Shown piece after piece: positions 1 to 8,402 of a DNA stretch of 35,625 bases. The first letter of the stretch is position 1. Each line of letters opens with the position of its first letter. Location: contig JAITTG010000004.1 in assembly GCA_031287095.1 (NCBI GenBank), positions 1 through 35,625 on the forward strand, in the 5' to 3' direction. The translations under genes were made by a program, and so were the position numbers. This DNA comes from Candidatus Parendomicrobium reticulitermitis (GTDB lineage: Bacteria > Elusimicrobiota > Endomicrobiia > Endomicrobiales > Endomicrobiaceae). A model generated the notes under the pieces. The model had not been told where the DNA came from and made no database searches. It saw only the letters and a program-made list of their open reading frames with translations.

Positions 1-369
1 TTTAAGATCAAAGAAATAATTTGCACAGCAATATGTAATGGCAAGAAACACGATTTCAGATTATTTAAAGAAGCAAAGATATATGCGTCAAGCGCGACAA
101 AATATCTTGTTGATATAGGGTTTAAGGGACTTAATAAAATACATATAAACACATTGATTCCTAAAAAGAAAAGCAAGAAACAACCGCTAACAAAAGAAGA
201 TAAAAAGTTCAACAAAGAGATTTCAAGTAAAAGGATAGTAGTAGAAAATGTAATAGGATTTGTAAAAAGATTCAAAATAGTATCAGACAGATATAGAAAC
301 CGCAGAAAACGATTAGGACTACGATTTAACTTGATTGCAAGTATATGTAATTGCGAATTTGATACTTAG
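1..369 (+). CDS. Transposase, IS5-like DDE family, C-terminal part only
   Basis: The reading frame is open from the first base of the window to a TAG at 367-369, so only the last 122 residues are present and the start lies outside. The frame holds HDFRLFK, then a D-x-GF-x-G block (DIGFKGL) that fits the second catalytic Asp, then a basic stretch and VENVIGFVKRFKI, where the Glu fits the third catalytic acid, followed by RYRNRRKRLGLRFNLIA. This order matches the C-terminal half of IS5-group DDE transposases, which cut and join the element's DNA ends. No terminal inverted repeat could be assigned between the stop and the next gene. Whether the full copy is intact cannot be judged here. It borders the polysaccharide region, in keeping with the pseudogenes further on. 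Confidence 0.85.
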   Translation, partial: FKIKEIICTAICNGKKHDFRLFKEAKIYASSATKYLVDIGFKGLNKIHINTLIPKKKSKKQPLTKEDKKFNKEISSKRIVVENVIGFVKRFKIVSDRYRNRRKRLGLRFNLIASICNCEFDT

Positions 370-578
370 TTATAATGTCTCCTTAATGACGCTAAACCCT
401 TTTAGCATTTTAAGCGAATCATTTTGATTTCAATCTTTCAAAGTATAATTACGCTGCATTTAGCGGTATGCGCTTTTATTATACTAACCCAAAGCATACT
501 CCTATATGTAGATTAAAAAGGCTTGGGAAAAGAATAAACCTCGTTTTCGATTTTTTAATAAAAGGTAAAAGAAAAAAT

Positions 579-1718
579 ATGAATAAAAAACTAAAACAAC
601 CTATTTTTATCACCAGCCCAATAATTCCCAATATGTTGGATTTACAGAACGAATTAAAAACTATATTTGAGTCAAAATATCTTACCAATATGGGCGTTAA
701 ACATAATGAGTTGGAAAAGCGATTAAAAGCCGCATTAAAAATTGGAGATAAAAATTTTTCCCTTTTTAATAACGGCACAATTGCTTTATTGGTAGCGCTA
801 AAAGCGCTAAATCTTCCCATCGGAAGTCAAGTGATAACAACGCCGTTTACTTTTGCGGCAACGGCTCATTGTATATCTTGGAATGGACTAAACCCTGTTT
901 TTTGCGATATTGAGCCTAATACTATGTGCATAGATGCGGATAAAATAGAAACATTGATTACCAAAAATACTTCAGCTATTCTTGCCGTTCATGTCTATGG
1001 TTTTCCGTGCGATGTAAAAAAAATTAATAAAGTTGCTAAAAAACATAAATTGAAAGTTATATACGACGCCGCGCATGCTTTTTCTACTGAAATTTTCGGC
1101 AAGGGAATCGGCAGTTTTGGAGATATTACAATGTTTTCATTTCACGCTACCAAACTATTTAATACAGTCGAGGGGGGGGGGCTTGCATATCCTCAAGAAT
1201 TGTCAAGAAAAATTGGCAGTCTTAGAAATTTCGGCATACAAAGCGAAGAATTTGTTGAGGATATAGGAATAAACGGTAAGATGAATGAAATTCAAGCCAT
1301 TTTTGGACTTTTAAATCTAAAATCATTCAAGAAAGAACAAAATAAAAGAGCAAAAATTAAACAATTATATGATGACGCTTTGTCTAAAATAAAAGGCATA
1401 AGAATTCCAAAGATGCCGTATTATGCGTCGCATTCTTATCAATATTATCCAATAATTATTGAAAAACAATATCCGATTACAAGAAATGAACTTTATGATA
1501 ATTTCAAAAAATTAAATATATTTACAAGAAAGTATTTCTATCCTCTCTGCTCTGACTATGAGTGCTATAAAAATCTGCCGTCGTCAAAAAAAGAAAATCT
1601 CTCAATAGCGAATGATATAAAAAACAAAGTATTGTGTTTGCCTTTTTACGGAGATTTGCCTATAGAAGCGGCAAAAATTGTATGCGATAAGATACAAGGA
1701 ATTTTTAAATATGTTTAA
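579..1718 (+). CDS. DegT/DnrJ/EryC1/StrS sugar aminotransferase, VioA-like
   Basis: A PLP-dependent aminotransferase expected to move an amino group to a nucleotide-linked keto-sugar for surface polysaccharide. The frame reaches back to 468, but ATG 579 is preferred because the family's N-terminal motif (ITSPIIPNM, then YLTNMGVK) begins a few residues after it; the ribosome site is weak. About 379 residues is normal for the family. The PLP lysine is Lys192 in SFHATKLFNTVEGGG, and the Asp of YDAAHAF fits the pyridine-binding acid. The N-terminal pattern resembles VioA-type (dTDP-4-amino-4,6-dideoxyglucose) enzymes more than WecE, but the exact sugar cannot be fixed from sequence. The glycines after the lysine are encoded by a run of ten G, unusual for this AT-rich DNA. 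The stop overlaps the next gene's start by 8 bases, implying translational coupling. Confidence 0.88.
   Translation: MNKKLKQPIFITSPIIPNMLDLQNELKTIFESKYLTNMGVKHNELEKRLKAALKIGDKNFSLFNNGTIALLVALKALNLPIGSQVITTPFTFAATAHCISWNGLNPVFCDIEPNTMCIDADKIETLITKNTSAILAVHVYGFPCDVKKINKVAKKHKLKVIYDAAHAFSTEIFGKGIGSFGDITMFSFHATKLFNTVEGGGLAYPQELSRKIGSLRNFGIQSEEFVEDIGINGKMNEIQAIFGLLNLKSFKKEQNKRAKIKQLYDDALSKIKGIRIPKMPYYASHSYQYYPIIIEKQYPITRNELYDNFKKLNIFTRKYFYPLCSDYECYKNLPSSKKENLSIANDIKNKVLCLPFYGDLPIEAAKIVCDKIQGIFKYV
1172..1181 (+). repeat. Ten-G homopolymer tract inside the aminotransferase gene
   Basis: A run of ten consecutive G forms the end of a GAG codon plus three GGG codons, about six residues after the PLP lysine. 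I see no other G or C run of this length in the window. Slippage by one base would truncate the product at about 55-60% of its length: in one alternative frame a stop occurs at 1264-1266. Such tracts are the classical substrate of phase variation in surface-sugar genes. Confidence 0.9.
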
Positions 1719-2763
1719 AGAATGGATTGCCGATAGAAAGATAAGTTCAAGAATTTCAAAACATAAATATATACATTTAATGTTTAATGATAAGTTTAAC
1801 AAACCTTTTGTCGATTTTTTAAACAAAAGTTTTAATATTTCGCAACATTTGATTTTATGCAAAAGATTTTTTGAAGATACCGCATCCCCTTTTCCTGTCG
1901 GTTCTAATGTCATTGAATTAAAAAAACTCAAGAGATTAAACTTTGATTTTGAAAATATTGCTAAAATATTTTGCCACTCTCTGTTTGATAACGAGATAAT
2001 TGAATTTTTTGACAAATACCCAGATTTATTAAAAAAATCTTATTGGGTAGTTTGGGGCGGCGATTTATATGAAGCCGCAAGAGATAATAAGAATGATTTT
2101 GTGAGAGAAAATTTTAAAGGATATTTGCTTTTTGCAAAGAACGATGAAAAAGTATTGACCAAAAATTATAGAGTCCAAAACAATAATTTTTTTCAAATTG
2201 AATATCCGCTCTCAATAGATTTGCATTCTATCGCTAAAAAAAACAATTCCGCTTCAAGTTTTTTGTATATCCAAATCAATAATTCAGCCGACAAATCAAC
2301 TTTAGAAATGTTGGATATATTGGCGCTGTATAAAAATGAGAATATTAAGATAATAACGATACTTTCTTATGGGCAAATGGAGTATAAATCGCAAATCATA
2401 GAAAAAGGGAATAAAATATTTGGCGATAAATTCGTCTATATAGACGCAATTCTTGCTCCTAATGATTACGCCGTCCACCTTTCAAATATTGATATTTTAA
2501 TTTGTAATCAAAGCAGACAACAGGCTACGGCTAACATATATATGTCTTTGTATTTTGGGGCAAAAGTGTTCATAAGAAGCGAAGTGTCAACTTATGAAAT
2601 GTATAAAAAAATGGGATATGAAATTTTTGATACTAATCAAATAAAAGATATGGATTTTTTAAGTTTTTCTCAAAAACTTTCAAATAACAATACGAAATTG
2701 GCAAAAAAACATACAAGCGTTGAATATCTAAAAAAATTGTGGGAAAAAGTTTTAGATGCGTAA
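1711..2763 (+). CDS. WecF-like TDP-Fuc4NAc (4-acetamido-fucose) transferase
   Basis: Resembles the glycosyltransferase family 56 (WecF) enzymes that add 4-acetamido-4,6-dideoxygalactose from its dTDP form to a lipid-linked intermediate at the inner membrane face in enterobacterial common antigen synthesis. Visible support: the central VVWGGDLY segment, and a C-terminal block APNDYAVHLSNIDILICNQ then RQQATANIYMSLYFGAKVF, which fits the donor-binding half of these enzymes. Length (350 residues) fits. ATG 1711 overlaps the previous stop as ATGTTTAA; an in-frame ATG at 1678 lies inside the upstream gene and is less likely. Placed directly after a sugar aminotransferase of the 4-amino-sugar type, it plausibly uses that enzyme's product after acetylation. 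The acceptor is unknown, and no acetyltransferase gene is seen in the window. Confidence 0.72.
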   Translation: MFKEWIADRKISSRISKHKYIHLMFNDKFNKPFVDFLNKSFNISQHLILCKRFFEDTASPFPVGSNVIELKKLKRLNFDFENIAKIFCHSLFDNEIIEFFDKYPDLLKKSYWVVWGGDLYEAARDNKNDFVRENFKGYLLFAKNDEKVLTKNYRVQNNNFFQIEYPLSIDLHSIAKKNNSASSFLYIQINNSADKSTLEMLDILALYKNENIKIITILSYGQMEYKSQIIEKGNKIFGDKFVYIDAILAPNDYAVHLSNIDILICNQSRQQATANIYMSLYFGAKVFIRSEVSTYEMYKKMGYEIFDTNQIKDMDFLSFSQKLSNNNTKLAKKHTSVEYLKKLWEKVLDA

Positions 2764-2788
2764 AATATAATTGAACGGGAGATTTGCA

Positions 2789-3631
2789 ATGAAAGTATTT
2801 AAAATTGAAAAAGACCATGAGAATAATACAGCGTTGTATTTTTTAGGCATTAAGCATACGGTTAGAAAGCCGTTTTTAGAATATTTAGAGGTTCATTTGT
2901 GCGACCACTGTAATTTGAATTGTAAAGGATGCGACCATTTTTGCCCAATTGCTCCTGAAAAATTCACAGATATTGACGGATATGTTAAAGATTTAAAAAT
3001 GCTTTCGTCAAAAATAAACATAGGCAAAATAAGATTGATGGGAGGAGAGCCGTTGCTGCATAAAGATGTGAACAGATTTATATATGAGACAAGAAAGTTT
3101 TTTTTTAACTCTGATTTGCGAATTGTCACGAATGGGATTTTATTGCCTGCCATGAAATCTGATTTTTGGCAATGTTGCAGGGAATGTAAAGTCACAATAG
3201 ATATGTCTAAATATCCATTAGTAGGAGATAAATTTTCTCAATATCTTGACATCATCGACGGCAATGGGGTTAATATAGGAAATATTCATGTGGCAAATAA
3301 AATGATGCAGGTTTTAAATCCAAATGGGACATCTGATAAAGAAAAAACTTATTTAAGTTGTAATTCCCGTTTTTGCGCAAATTTAAAAGACCATAAATTA
3401 TACACCTGCTCTTTTTGTTTTGTCGGTTATTATAATGAATATTTCAATAAAAAGATTCTTGAGCCAAGCGGGATAGATTTTTATAAAAAAAAGGGGAAAG
3501 AAATTATCAAATTTTTAAGAAAGCCGATTGAAAGTTGCAGATATTGCTCGTTTTCTTCTCCGCTTATTCCTTGGGAACAATCAACTAAACAAGAGAAAGA
3601 TTGGATAGCAATACAAAAAAACCGAATATAA
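2789..3631 (+). CDS. Radical SAM protein of the polysaccharide cluster
   Basis: A radical S-adenosylmethionine enzyme of unknown substrate. The cluster-binding motif CxxxCxxC is Cys41, Cys45 and Cys48 (in CNLNCKGC). MGGEPLLH follows as the SAM-binding GGE motif. Extra cysteines lie around the core (CDH just before it; CNSRFC, CSFCF and CRYC in the C-terminal third), as expected if an auxiliary Fe-S cluster is bound, SPASM-like. ATG 2789 is chosen because CGGGAG sits 6-8 bases upstream; a TTG at 2771 in the same frame has no such site. Length is 280 residues. It sits between the WecF-like gene and a broken methyltransferase, so a sugar modification is the simplest guess, but peptide or lipid substrates are possible. 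Confidence 0.85.
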   Translation: MKVFKIEKDHENNTALYFLGIKHTVRKPFLEYLEVHLCDHCNLNCKGCDHFCPIAPEKFTDIDGYVKDLKMLSSKINIGKIRLMGGEPLLHKDVNRFIYETRKFFFNSDLRIVTNGILLPAMKSDFWQCCRECKVTIDMSKYPLVGDKFSQYLDIIDGNGVNIGNIHVANKMMQVLNPNGTSDKEKTYLSCNSRFCANLKDHKLYTCSFCFVGYYNEYFNKKILEPSGIDFYKKKGKEIIKFLRKPIESCRYCSFSSPLIPWEQSTKQEKDWIAIQKNRI

Positions 3632-3692
3632 ATTATGAGGATGCAATGTCGGCAAGTTTTTCATAAAACAAATTGTATTGCAAGGAGTTAAC

Positions 3693-4085
3693 ATGAACAA
3701 AGCAATTAAAGCGCTCGCAAATCTCATTCCTTATAGTATTTGCCGCCGCCGCATGAGAAAATTTTTAGGGAAGAAGTTTTCTGAAGGAATAAGATTTGAG
3801 CAGTTCAAGAAATTTTTCTTTGCATTCAGGCGAAAGGCAGACGGCGGCAGATATACGCGATATAAAGAAAGATCGTATAAATAGATGCGAATTTGTAGTA
3901 AGCGTGATAAAAAAATATTTTGATACAAGTAGTTTATTAAACGGCGCAGATGTTTTCTGCGGTAATGGATACGGTTCTTTTTTTATATCTTAAAATTTAG
4001 AGAATGTAAAATTATTACTGATTTCTCAAATGGATATAAAAAAGATTTTGACTGGCAATTTAATATCTTTATATTGAGAAAATAA
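3693..4085 (+). pseudogene. SAM-dependent methyltransferase remnant (frameshifted, core deleted)
   Basis: A good ribosome site (AAGGAG) precedes ATG 3693, and the frame reads MNKAIKALANLIPYSICRRR and onward to about 3850. There one base has been lost or gained. The next frame continues RDIKKDRINRCEFVV and ends in ADVFCGNGYGSFFIS, which fits methyltransferase motif I (SAM-binding glycines), before a stop at 3991-3993. The original frame then resumes with LKFRECKIITDF and ends FNIFILRK at 4083-4085, a typical C-terminal strand of such enzymes. The catalytic core between motif I and this end is missing. Together these pieces read as one gene with a frameshift and a large internal deletion. Function is surely lost. 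The original substrate, perhaps a sugar of this polysaccharide, is unknown. Confidence 0.75.
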
Positions 4086-4104
4086 TGAAAATTAAGGAGT
4101 AAAT

Positions 4105-5262
4105 ATGAATATCTTAAAAAAAGCAGTAATGAAAATTGTAAAGAACGGCAATCTTTTTGAAAATAAAAGGCTATTGTCTTTAGAGAAATCAAATTATTAT
4201 ATGTTGATAGATAGTTTGGTTAGTAGAGACATAAACAAAGATTTTAATGTCAATTTCAACAATCCTATGGACATTTTTTATACGGATATTTGGACTAATA
4301 TGCAATATGTACTGCCTCATAATAAATTTGAGCCCGTTAGAAACAGCGAAGAACTTTGCGATGTTGTTGTAACAATGGGAATAGGTTTTTACGAACAACA
4401 AGTCGACGCTATGAGGCTTTGCCAACTCAATAATATTCCTCTTATTATATGTGAAGACGGTTTTTTGAGAAGCGCGACGACTTTTGCCGATAGAAAAGCG
4501 GATGAAAAATATTATCACGGAATTTCATTTGTGTTTGATAATTTGTCGCCGTATTTTGACGCTACAAGACCAAGTTTGTTGGAGAATATGTTAAATGATA
4601 AAAATTTGATAATTAATGAAGAGCAGGTACAGACATCTCGCAAATTGATTGATTTAATTATTGAAAAAAAACTGTCAAAATACAATCATCAGCCTATATA
4701 TGCGCCGTCTATAGGAAAAAGGAACAAAAAAGTTCTTGTCGTTGACCAATCTTACGGAGATGCGGCTATTATTAAAGGTAATGCCAATGATAAGACATTT
4801 GCCGATATGCTTAATAGCGCTATAAGAGAAAATCCAGATGCGGATATTATTATTAAAACGCATCCCGATACTAATTGTGGTTTTCGCTCTGGATATTTTG
4901 TCAATGAAAAAGAGCATGATAATATATACTTGATGAAAGAGCCTATCAATCCGATTTCGTTGATACAGTATGTGGATAAAATTTATGTTTGCACAACGCA
5001 GCTCGGATTAGAAGCCTTGATGTGCGGGAAAGAAGTTCATGTTTTTGGAATGCCTTTTTATGCCGGCTGGGGGCTTGCTAATGAGCGGCAAACATTAAAA
5101 AGAAGAAATAACAAAAGAACATTGGAAGAGTTCTTCTACATAACCTATATTTTGTATTCGAGATATTTTAATCCTGACACACGCAAACCTTGCGAAATAG
5201 AAGAAGCGATTGAATATCTTTTAAAAATCAGGCAAGAATATTTTCAAAAATACAATGTATGA
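4105..5262 (+). CDS. Capsule polysaccharide glycosyltransferase, single-domain KpsC/LipB-like
   Basis: Member of the Capsule_synth family, whose KpsC and KpsS members build the beta-Kdo linker on a lipid anchor of group 2 capsules. Diagnostic pieces are EDGFLRS from residue 117, VVDQSYGDAAI near residue 210, IKTHPDT, and the C-terminal TTQLGLEALMCGKEVHVFG followed by FYAGWGL. Length is 385 residues: one glycosyltransferase unit, about half of the two-domain KpsC and close to KpsS in size, although the EDGFLRS and VDQ motifs point to KpsC. ATG 4105 follows AAGGAG. No partner KpsC/KpsS gene or Kdo gene is in the window, so the sugar transferred may not be Kdo. It stands 19 bases after the methyltransferase remnant. 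Confidence 0.85.
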   Translation: MNILKKAVMKIVKNGNLFENKRLLSLEKSNYYMLIDSLVSRDINKDFNVNFNNPMDIFYTDIWTNMQYVLPHNKFEPVRNSEELCDVVVTMGIGFYEQQVDAMRLCQLNNIPLIICEDGFLRSATTFADRKADEKYYHGISFVFDNLSPYFDATRPSLLENMLNDKNLIINEEQVQTSRKLIDLIIEKKLSKYNHQPIYAPSIGKRNKKVLVVDQSYGDAAIIKGNANDKTFADMLNSAIRENPDADIIIKTHPDTNCGFRSGYFVNEKEHDNIYLMKEPINPISLIQYVDKIYVCTTQLGLEALMCGKEVHVFGMPFYAGWGLANERQTLKRRNNKRTLEEFFYITYILYSRYFNPDTRKPCEIEEAIEYLLKIRQEYFQKYNV

Positions 5263-5412
5263 ATAAGTTGGTTATGAATTTTTCCCAATATGAATATTGT
5301 CTTATGCAGGCAGATGCAAGTCCTCGCTATTCCGAGCAAGAAAAATTGGAGGAATGCTATTTTGTTTTAATGTAAAGATTAAAAGTAGTCTATAAAATAA
5401 AAGATTAAATAT

Positions 5413-5775
5413 ATGCAAAAATTGACCCATGAAGAGAAATTAAATTTAATGAAAAATTTGGATTTGGAAGATAAATATCTGCAAATGACGCAGGATATAT
5501 TGCGTAAGCGGTTTATTGATACCAATGTGAAAGCGTATATATTCGGTTCGCGCGCAAAAGGCGCGGCGAAGAAAACCTCGGATATAGATTTGGCATTGGA
5601 TAATGACGGCAAGAAATTGGATTATTTTAAAACGCTCGGCGAATTGCAAAACGATTTTGAAGAAAGCGATATTAAATACAGCGCGGACATAATAGATTTA
5701 AACGATATATCCGAAAGTTTTAAGAAACGCATAATAAACTATTTGAAGGAAATCAACTATCAATCAGCAGTTTAA
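5413..5775 (+). CDS. Minimal nucleotidyltransferase (MNT-type) domain protein
   Basis: A 120-residue protein with the polymerase-beta-type nucleotidyltransferase core: GSRAKGAAKKTSDIDLAL (GSR...SDIDLA, with the two catalytic Asp) and a third acid candidate in YSADIIDLND. Such small MNT proteins usually pair with a HEPN-domain protein in toxin-antitoxin modules, where the MNT partner nucleotidylates the HEPN toxin. No HEPN gene is next to it: 5263-5412 has only a 33-codon ATG frame (5274-5375) that I do not recognise, and the following gene is a sugar aminotransferase. It is therefore an orphan here. The ribosome site before ATG 5413 is poor. A role in polysaccharide synthesis is not suggested by the fold. 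Confidence 0.8.
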   Translation: MQKLTHEEKLNLMKNLDLEDKYLQMTQDILRKRFIDTNVKAYIFGSRAKGAAKKTSDIDLALDNDGKKLDYFKTLGELQNDFEESDIKYSADIIDLNDISESFKKRIINYLKEINYQSAV

Positions 5776-5795
5776 TATAATTAACAGGACTTCAA

Positions 5796-6884
5796 ATGAT
5801 TAAATTTTTAGATTTACACAAAGTCAATGAGCGTTACCGCGATGAGATTGACGATAAAATCAAAGAAGTTCTCGACAGCGGTTGGTATTTGTTGGGACGG
5901 CAAAATGAGTTCTTTTGTAAAAACTTTGCTAATTATTGCGGCGCAAAGTTTGCGCTTGGCGTTGCTAATGGTTTGGATGCGCTCAATTTGATAATCAAGG
6001 CTTATGAGTTTGGCGCAGGAGACGAGATTATTGTCCCCGCGCATACTTATATAGCGACTATTTTGGCTATATCGCAAAATCAATGCATTCCTATTTTGGT
6101 AGAACCCGATATTCTCACCTATAATATCAATCCAGATTTGATTGAACAGAAAATCACTCCAAAAACAAAAGCGATTATGCTTGTCCATCTCTATGGAACG
6201 GCAGTCCCAATGGACAATATTTTAACTTTGGCTAAAAAATACAATTTGAAAGTAATAGAAGATTCGGCTCAAGCGCATGGGGCTGTATATAAAGGCAAAA
6301 AAACAGGCAATTTGGGCGATATTGCGGCTTTTTCTTTTTATCCCGGAAAAAATTTAGGCGCTCTTGGCGACGGTGGGGCTATTACGACAAATGATGAAGA
6401 ACTTTATTTAAAAATAAAAGCCATAGCAAATTACGGTTCTCTCAAAAAATATGAGCATAGATATAAAGGCGTTAATTCCCGCCTTGACGAAATTCAAGCG
6501 GCTGTTTTAGATGTGAAGTTAAAGTATTTGGACAAAGACAATGAAAGAAGACGGCAAATTGCAAAGTATTACTGCGAAAATATCAAAAATCCCAATATAA
6601 TTTTACCGCAAGTTTATGATGAGGCGGCAAGCGTTTGGCATGTTTTTGTAATCAGAACTCAAAACAGAACTCAACTGCAAAACTATTTGTCGGACAATGC
6701 AATAGAAACAAATATACATTACCCAACTCCTATACATAAACAATCAGCCTACAAAGAATGGGAAAGTTTAAGTCTGCCTATCACAGAACAAATTTGCAAA
6801 GAAGTCTTATCTTTACCAATAAGCCCGGCGATGAGCGACGCGGAAGTTGAAAAAGTTGTTGAAATAATGAATGTTTATAAGTGA
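5796..6884 (+). CDS. DegT family sugar aminotransferase, FdtB/QdtB-like (3-amino-sugar type)
   Basis: PLP-dependent transaminase for a dTDP-keto-deoxysugar. Starts [19 protein letters not shown] and carries [21 protein letters not shown], the pyridine-binding [10 protein letters not shown], and the PLP lysine Lys185 in [15 protein letters not shown]. That last segment is characteristic of the FdtB/QdtB/DesV branch, which makes dTDP-3-amino-3,6-dideoxyhexoses from 3-keto sugars. Its length (362 residues) is standard. ATG 5796 follows ACAGGAC. The ketoisomerase (FdtA/QdtA) expected to feed it is not in the window, so the substrate assignment is by subfamily resemblance only. It differs from the aminotransferase at 579-1718, so two different amino sugars are likely. 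Confidence 0.88.
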   Translation: MIKFLDLHKVNERYRDEIDDKIKEVLDSGWYLLGRQNEFFCKNFANYCGAKFALGVANGLDALNLIIKAYEFGAGDEIIVPAHTYIATILAISQNQCIPILVEPDILTYNINPDLIEQKITPKTKAIMLVHLYGTAVPMDNILTLAKKYNLKVIEDSAQAHGAVYKGKKTGNLGDIAAFSFYPGKNLGALGDGGAITTNDEELYLKIKAIANYGSLKKYEHRYKGVNSRLDEIQAAVLDVKLKYLDKDNERRRQIAKYYCENIKNPNIILPQVYDEAASVWHVFVIRTQNRTQLQNYLSDNAIETNIHYPTPIHKQSAYKEWESLSLPITEQICKEVLSLPISPAMSDAEVEKVVEIMNVYK

Positions 6885-6892
6885 AAATTGTT

Positions 6893-6975
6893 TATTGGGC
6901 TGACTTTTTATGAATTTATATAATTATAGACTTGACTTTTCTCAATTTTTATGGAAGTATTGGGCTGACTTTTTA
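6893..6975 (+). repeat. 18-bp direct repeat ahead of the ATPase gene
   Basis: TATTGGGCTGACTTTTTA occurs exactly twice, at 6893-6910 and 6958-6975, separated by 47 bases. A related GACTTGACTTTT lies between them. The pair fills the space between the aminotransferase stop and the start of the AAA ATPase. It could be a duplication made on insertion of that gene or a protein-binding site; nothing decides between these. Confidence 0.7.
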
Positions 6976-6991
6976 GAAAAAAGGATATTTT

Positions 6992-8329
6992 ATGGAATAT
7001 ATTCATAGAAATATTGAGCGTGAACTTATAAATTGGCGTGATGATGAGAACCGTAAGCCTTTACTTTTGCGAGGAGCAAGACAGGTAGGAAAATCGTCTT
7101 TAGCGCGTTATTTTGGAAGCGCGTTTGAGCATTTTCTTGAAATCAATTTTGATGATGAAAAACCAGCGCATCAAGTGTTTGAGAGATACGCAACTCCTAT
7201 TGAAATATGTAAGGAATTAGAAATACTTTATAAAACGCCGATTATAGCGGGAAAAACGCTTTTGTTTTTAGATGAAATACAGAGTTGTCAGGCGGCTTTG
7301 TCAAAATTGCGCTATTTTTATGAAAAATACCCTCAGCTGCATTTGATTGCCGCAGGTTCGCTTCTGGAATTTGCTTTTGAACAAGTTCCGTCTTTTGCAG
7401 TTGGGCGGCTTCGTTCAATGTTTTTATATCCGTTTAATTTTGAGGAATTTCTTATAGCGCAAAATGAAAAAAAACTTGTTCAGATATTTAGAGAGGCTTC
7501 TCCCGCCAAACCGCTTTCTGAACCTATTCATAATCTATTGCTCAAACACTTAAAGAAATTTTTATTGATAGGCGGTATGCCTGAAGCGGTTTCTGAGTAT
7601 GTTAAAACAGACGACATAAGCCGCAGTCAACAAGTATTAGACGATATTATTATCTCGCTGAAAAGCGATTTTGCTAAATATAAGAAGAGAGTTCCCGCTA
7701 TTAGAATCAATGAAGTTTTTGAGTCTGCGGCAAATCAGGCTGACGGTAAATTTGTATATGAAAAAGCGGCGATAAATGCAAATAATATGCAGGTTAAGGA
7801 AGCGTTGGAATTGCTTATAATGTCAGGCATTGTATATCCCGTAACTCATAGCGCGGCTAATGGAATACCGCTTGGCGCTGAGGCTAATTACAAATTCCGC
7901 CGTGTGATTTTTAATGATACGGGGATATTTCAAAGGGTTTTAGGGCTTGATACGGCGCAACTATATTGCGCAGATGATTTTAAGATAATAAATCGCGGGG
8001 CTTTAGCCGAGATATTTGCGGGCGTAGAATTGATTAAAGGCGCGTCTTGTTATAATCCAATTCAACTTTATTATTGGCAAAGAGAAAAAAAACAATCCAA
8101 TGCGCAAATTGATTATCTCATTCAAAGGGGAGAAACCATTATACCCATTGAGGTAAAATCTGGAACGCGCGGTTCAATGCAGAGTCTGCATCTTTTCATG
8201 AAAGAAAAAAATATAAAACGCGGAGCGCGGACATCCCTTGAAAACTTTGCTCAATATGAAAATATTGACGTATATCCGTTATATGCGGTGTCCAATTTGA
8301 TGCAAAGTAATTTGAAAACAAAGGATTAA
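6992..8329 (+). CDS. AAA ATPase with C-terminal DUF4143 domain
   Basis: A 445-residue protein of the widespread AAA_14/DUF4143 family. The Walker A motif is GARQVGKSS (Gly28 to Lys34), Walker B is LLFLDEIQ, and the sensor region reads LIAAGSLLEFAF. The C-terminal DUF4143 part ends with IDYLIQRGE...IIPIEVKSG near residue 386, a PD-(D/E)xK nuclease-like signature. The biological role of the family is not established; members are scattered, often in many copies, in gut and anaerobic bacteria. ATG 6992 follows AAAAAGGATATTTT. It interrupts the polysaccharide gene order and is preceded by an 18-bp direct repeat, so it looks like an inserted cargo gene. A second, dead copy of the family lies at 9451-9813. 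Confidence 0.88.
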   Translation: MEYIHRNIERELINWRDDENRKPLLLRGARQVGKSSLARYFGSAFEHFLEINFDDEKPAHQVFERYATPIEICKELEILYKTPIIAGKTLLFLDEIQSCQAALSKLRYFYEKYPQLHLIAAGSLLEFAFEQVPSFAVGRLRSMFLYPFNFEEFLIAQNEKKLVQIFREASPAKPLSEPIHNLLLKHLKKFLLIGGMPEAVSEYVKTDDISRSQQVLDDIIISLKSDFAKYKKRVPAIRINEVFESAANQADGKFVYEKAAINANNMQVKEALELLIMSGIVYPVTHSAANGIPLGAEANYKFRRVIFNDTGIFQRVLGLDTAQLYCADDFKIINRGALAEIFAGVELIKGASCYNPIQLYYWQREKKQSNAQIDYLIQRGETIIPIEVKSGTRGSMQSLHLFMKEKNIKRGARTSLENFAQYENIDVYPLYAVSNLMQSNLKTKD

Positions 8330-8402
8330 ACAACGGCGTTTAGTATGGATGATATTATAATCTTTGAAAGATACAGATTTAAATTCAAAAAAGGGGAGTT
8401 CA

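Noticed and set aside
5274-5375. 33-codon ATG frame between the KpsC-like and MNT genes
   Set aside because: No ribosome site, no recognisable motif, too short to support a gene; could be a scrap of a lost gene.
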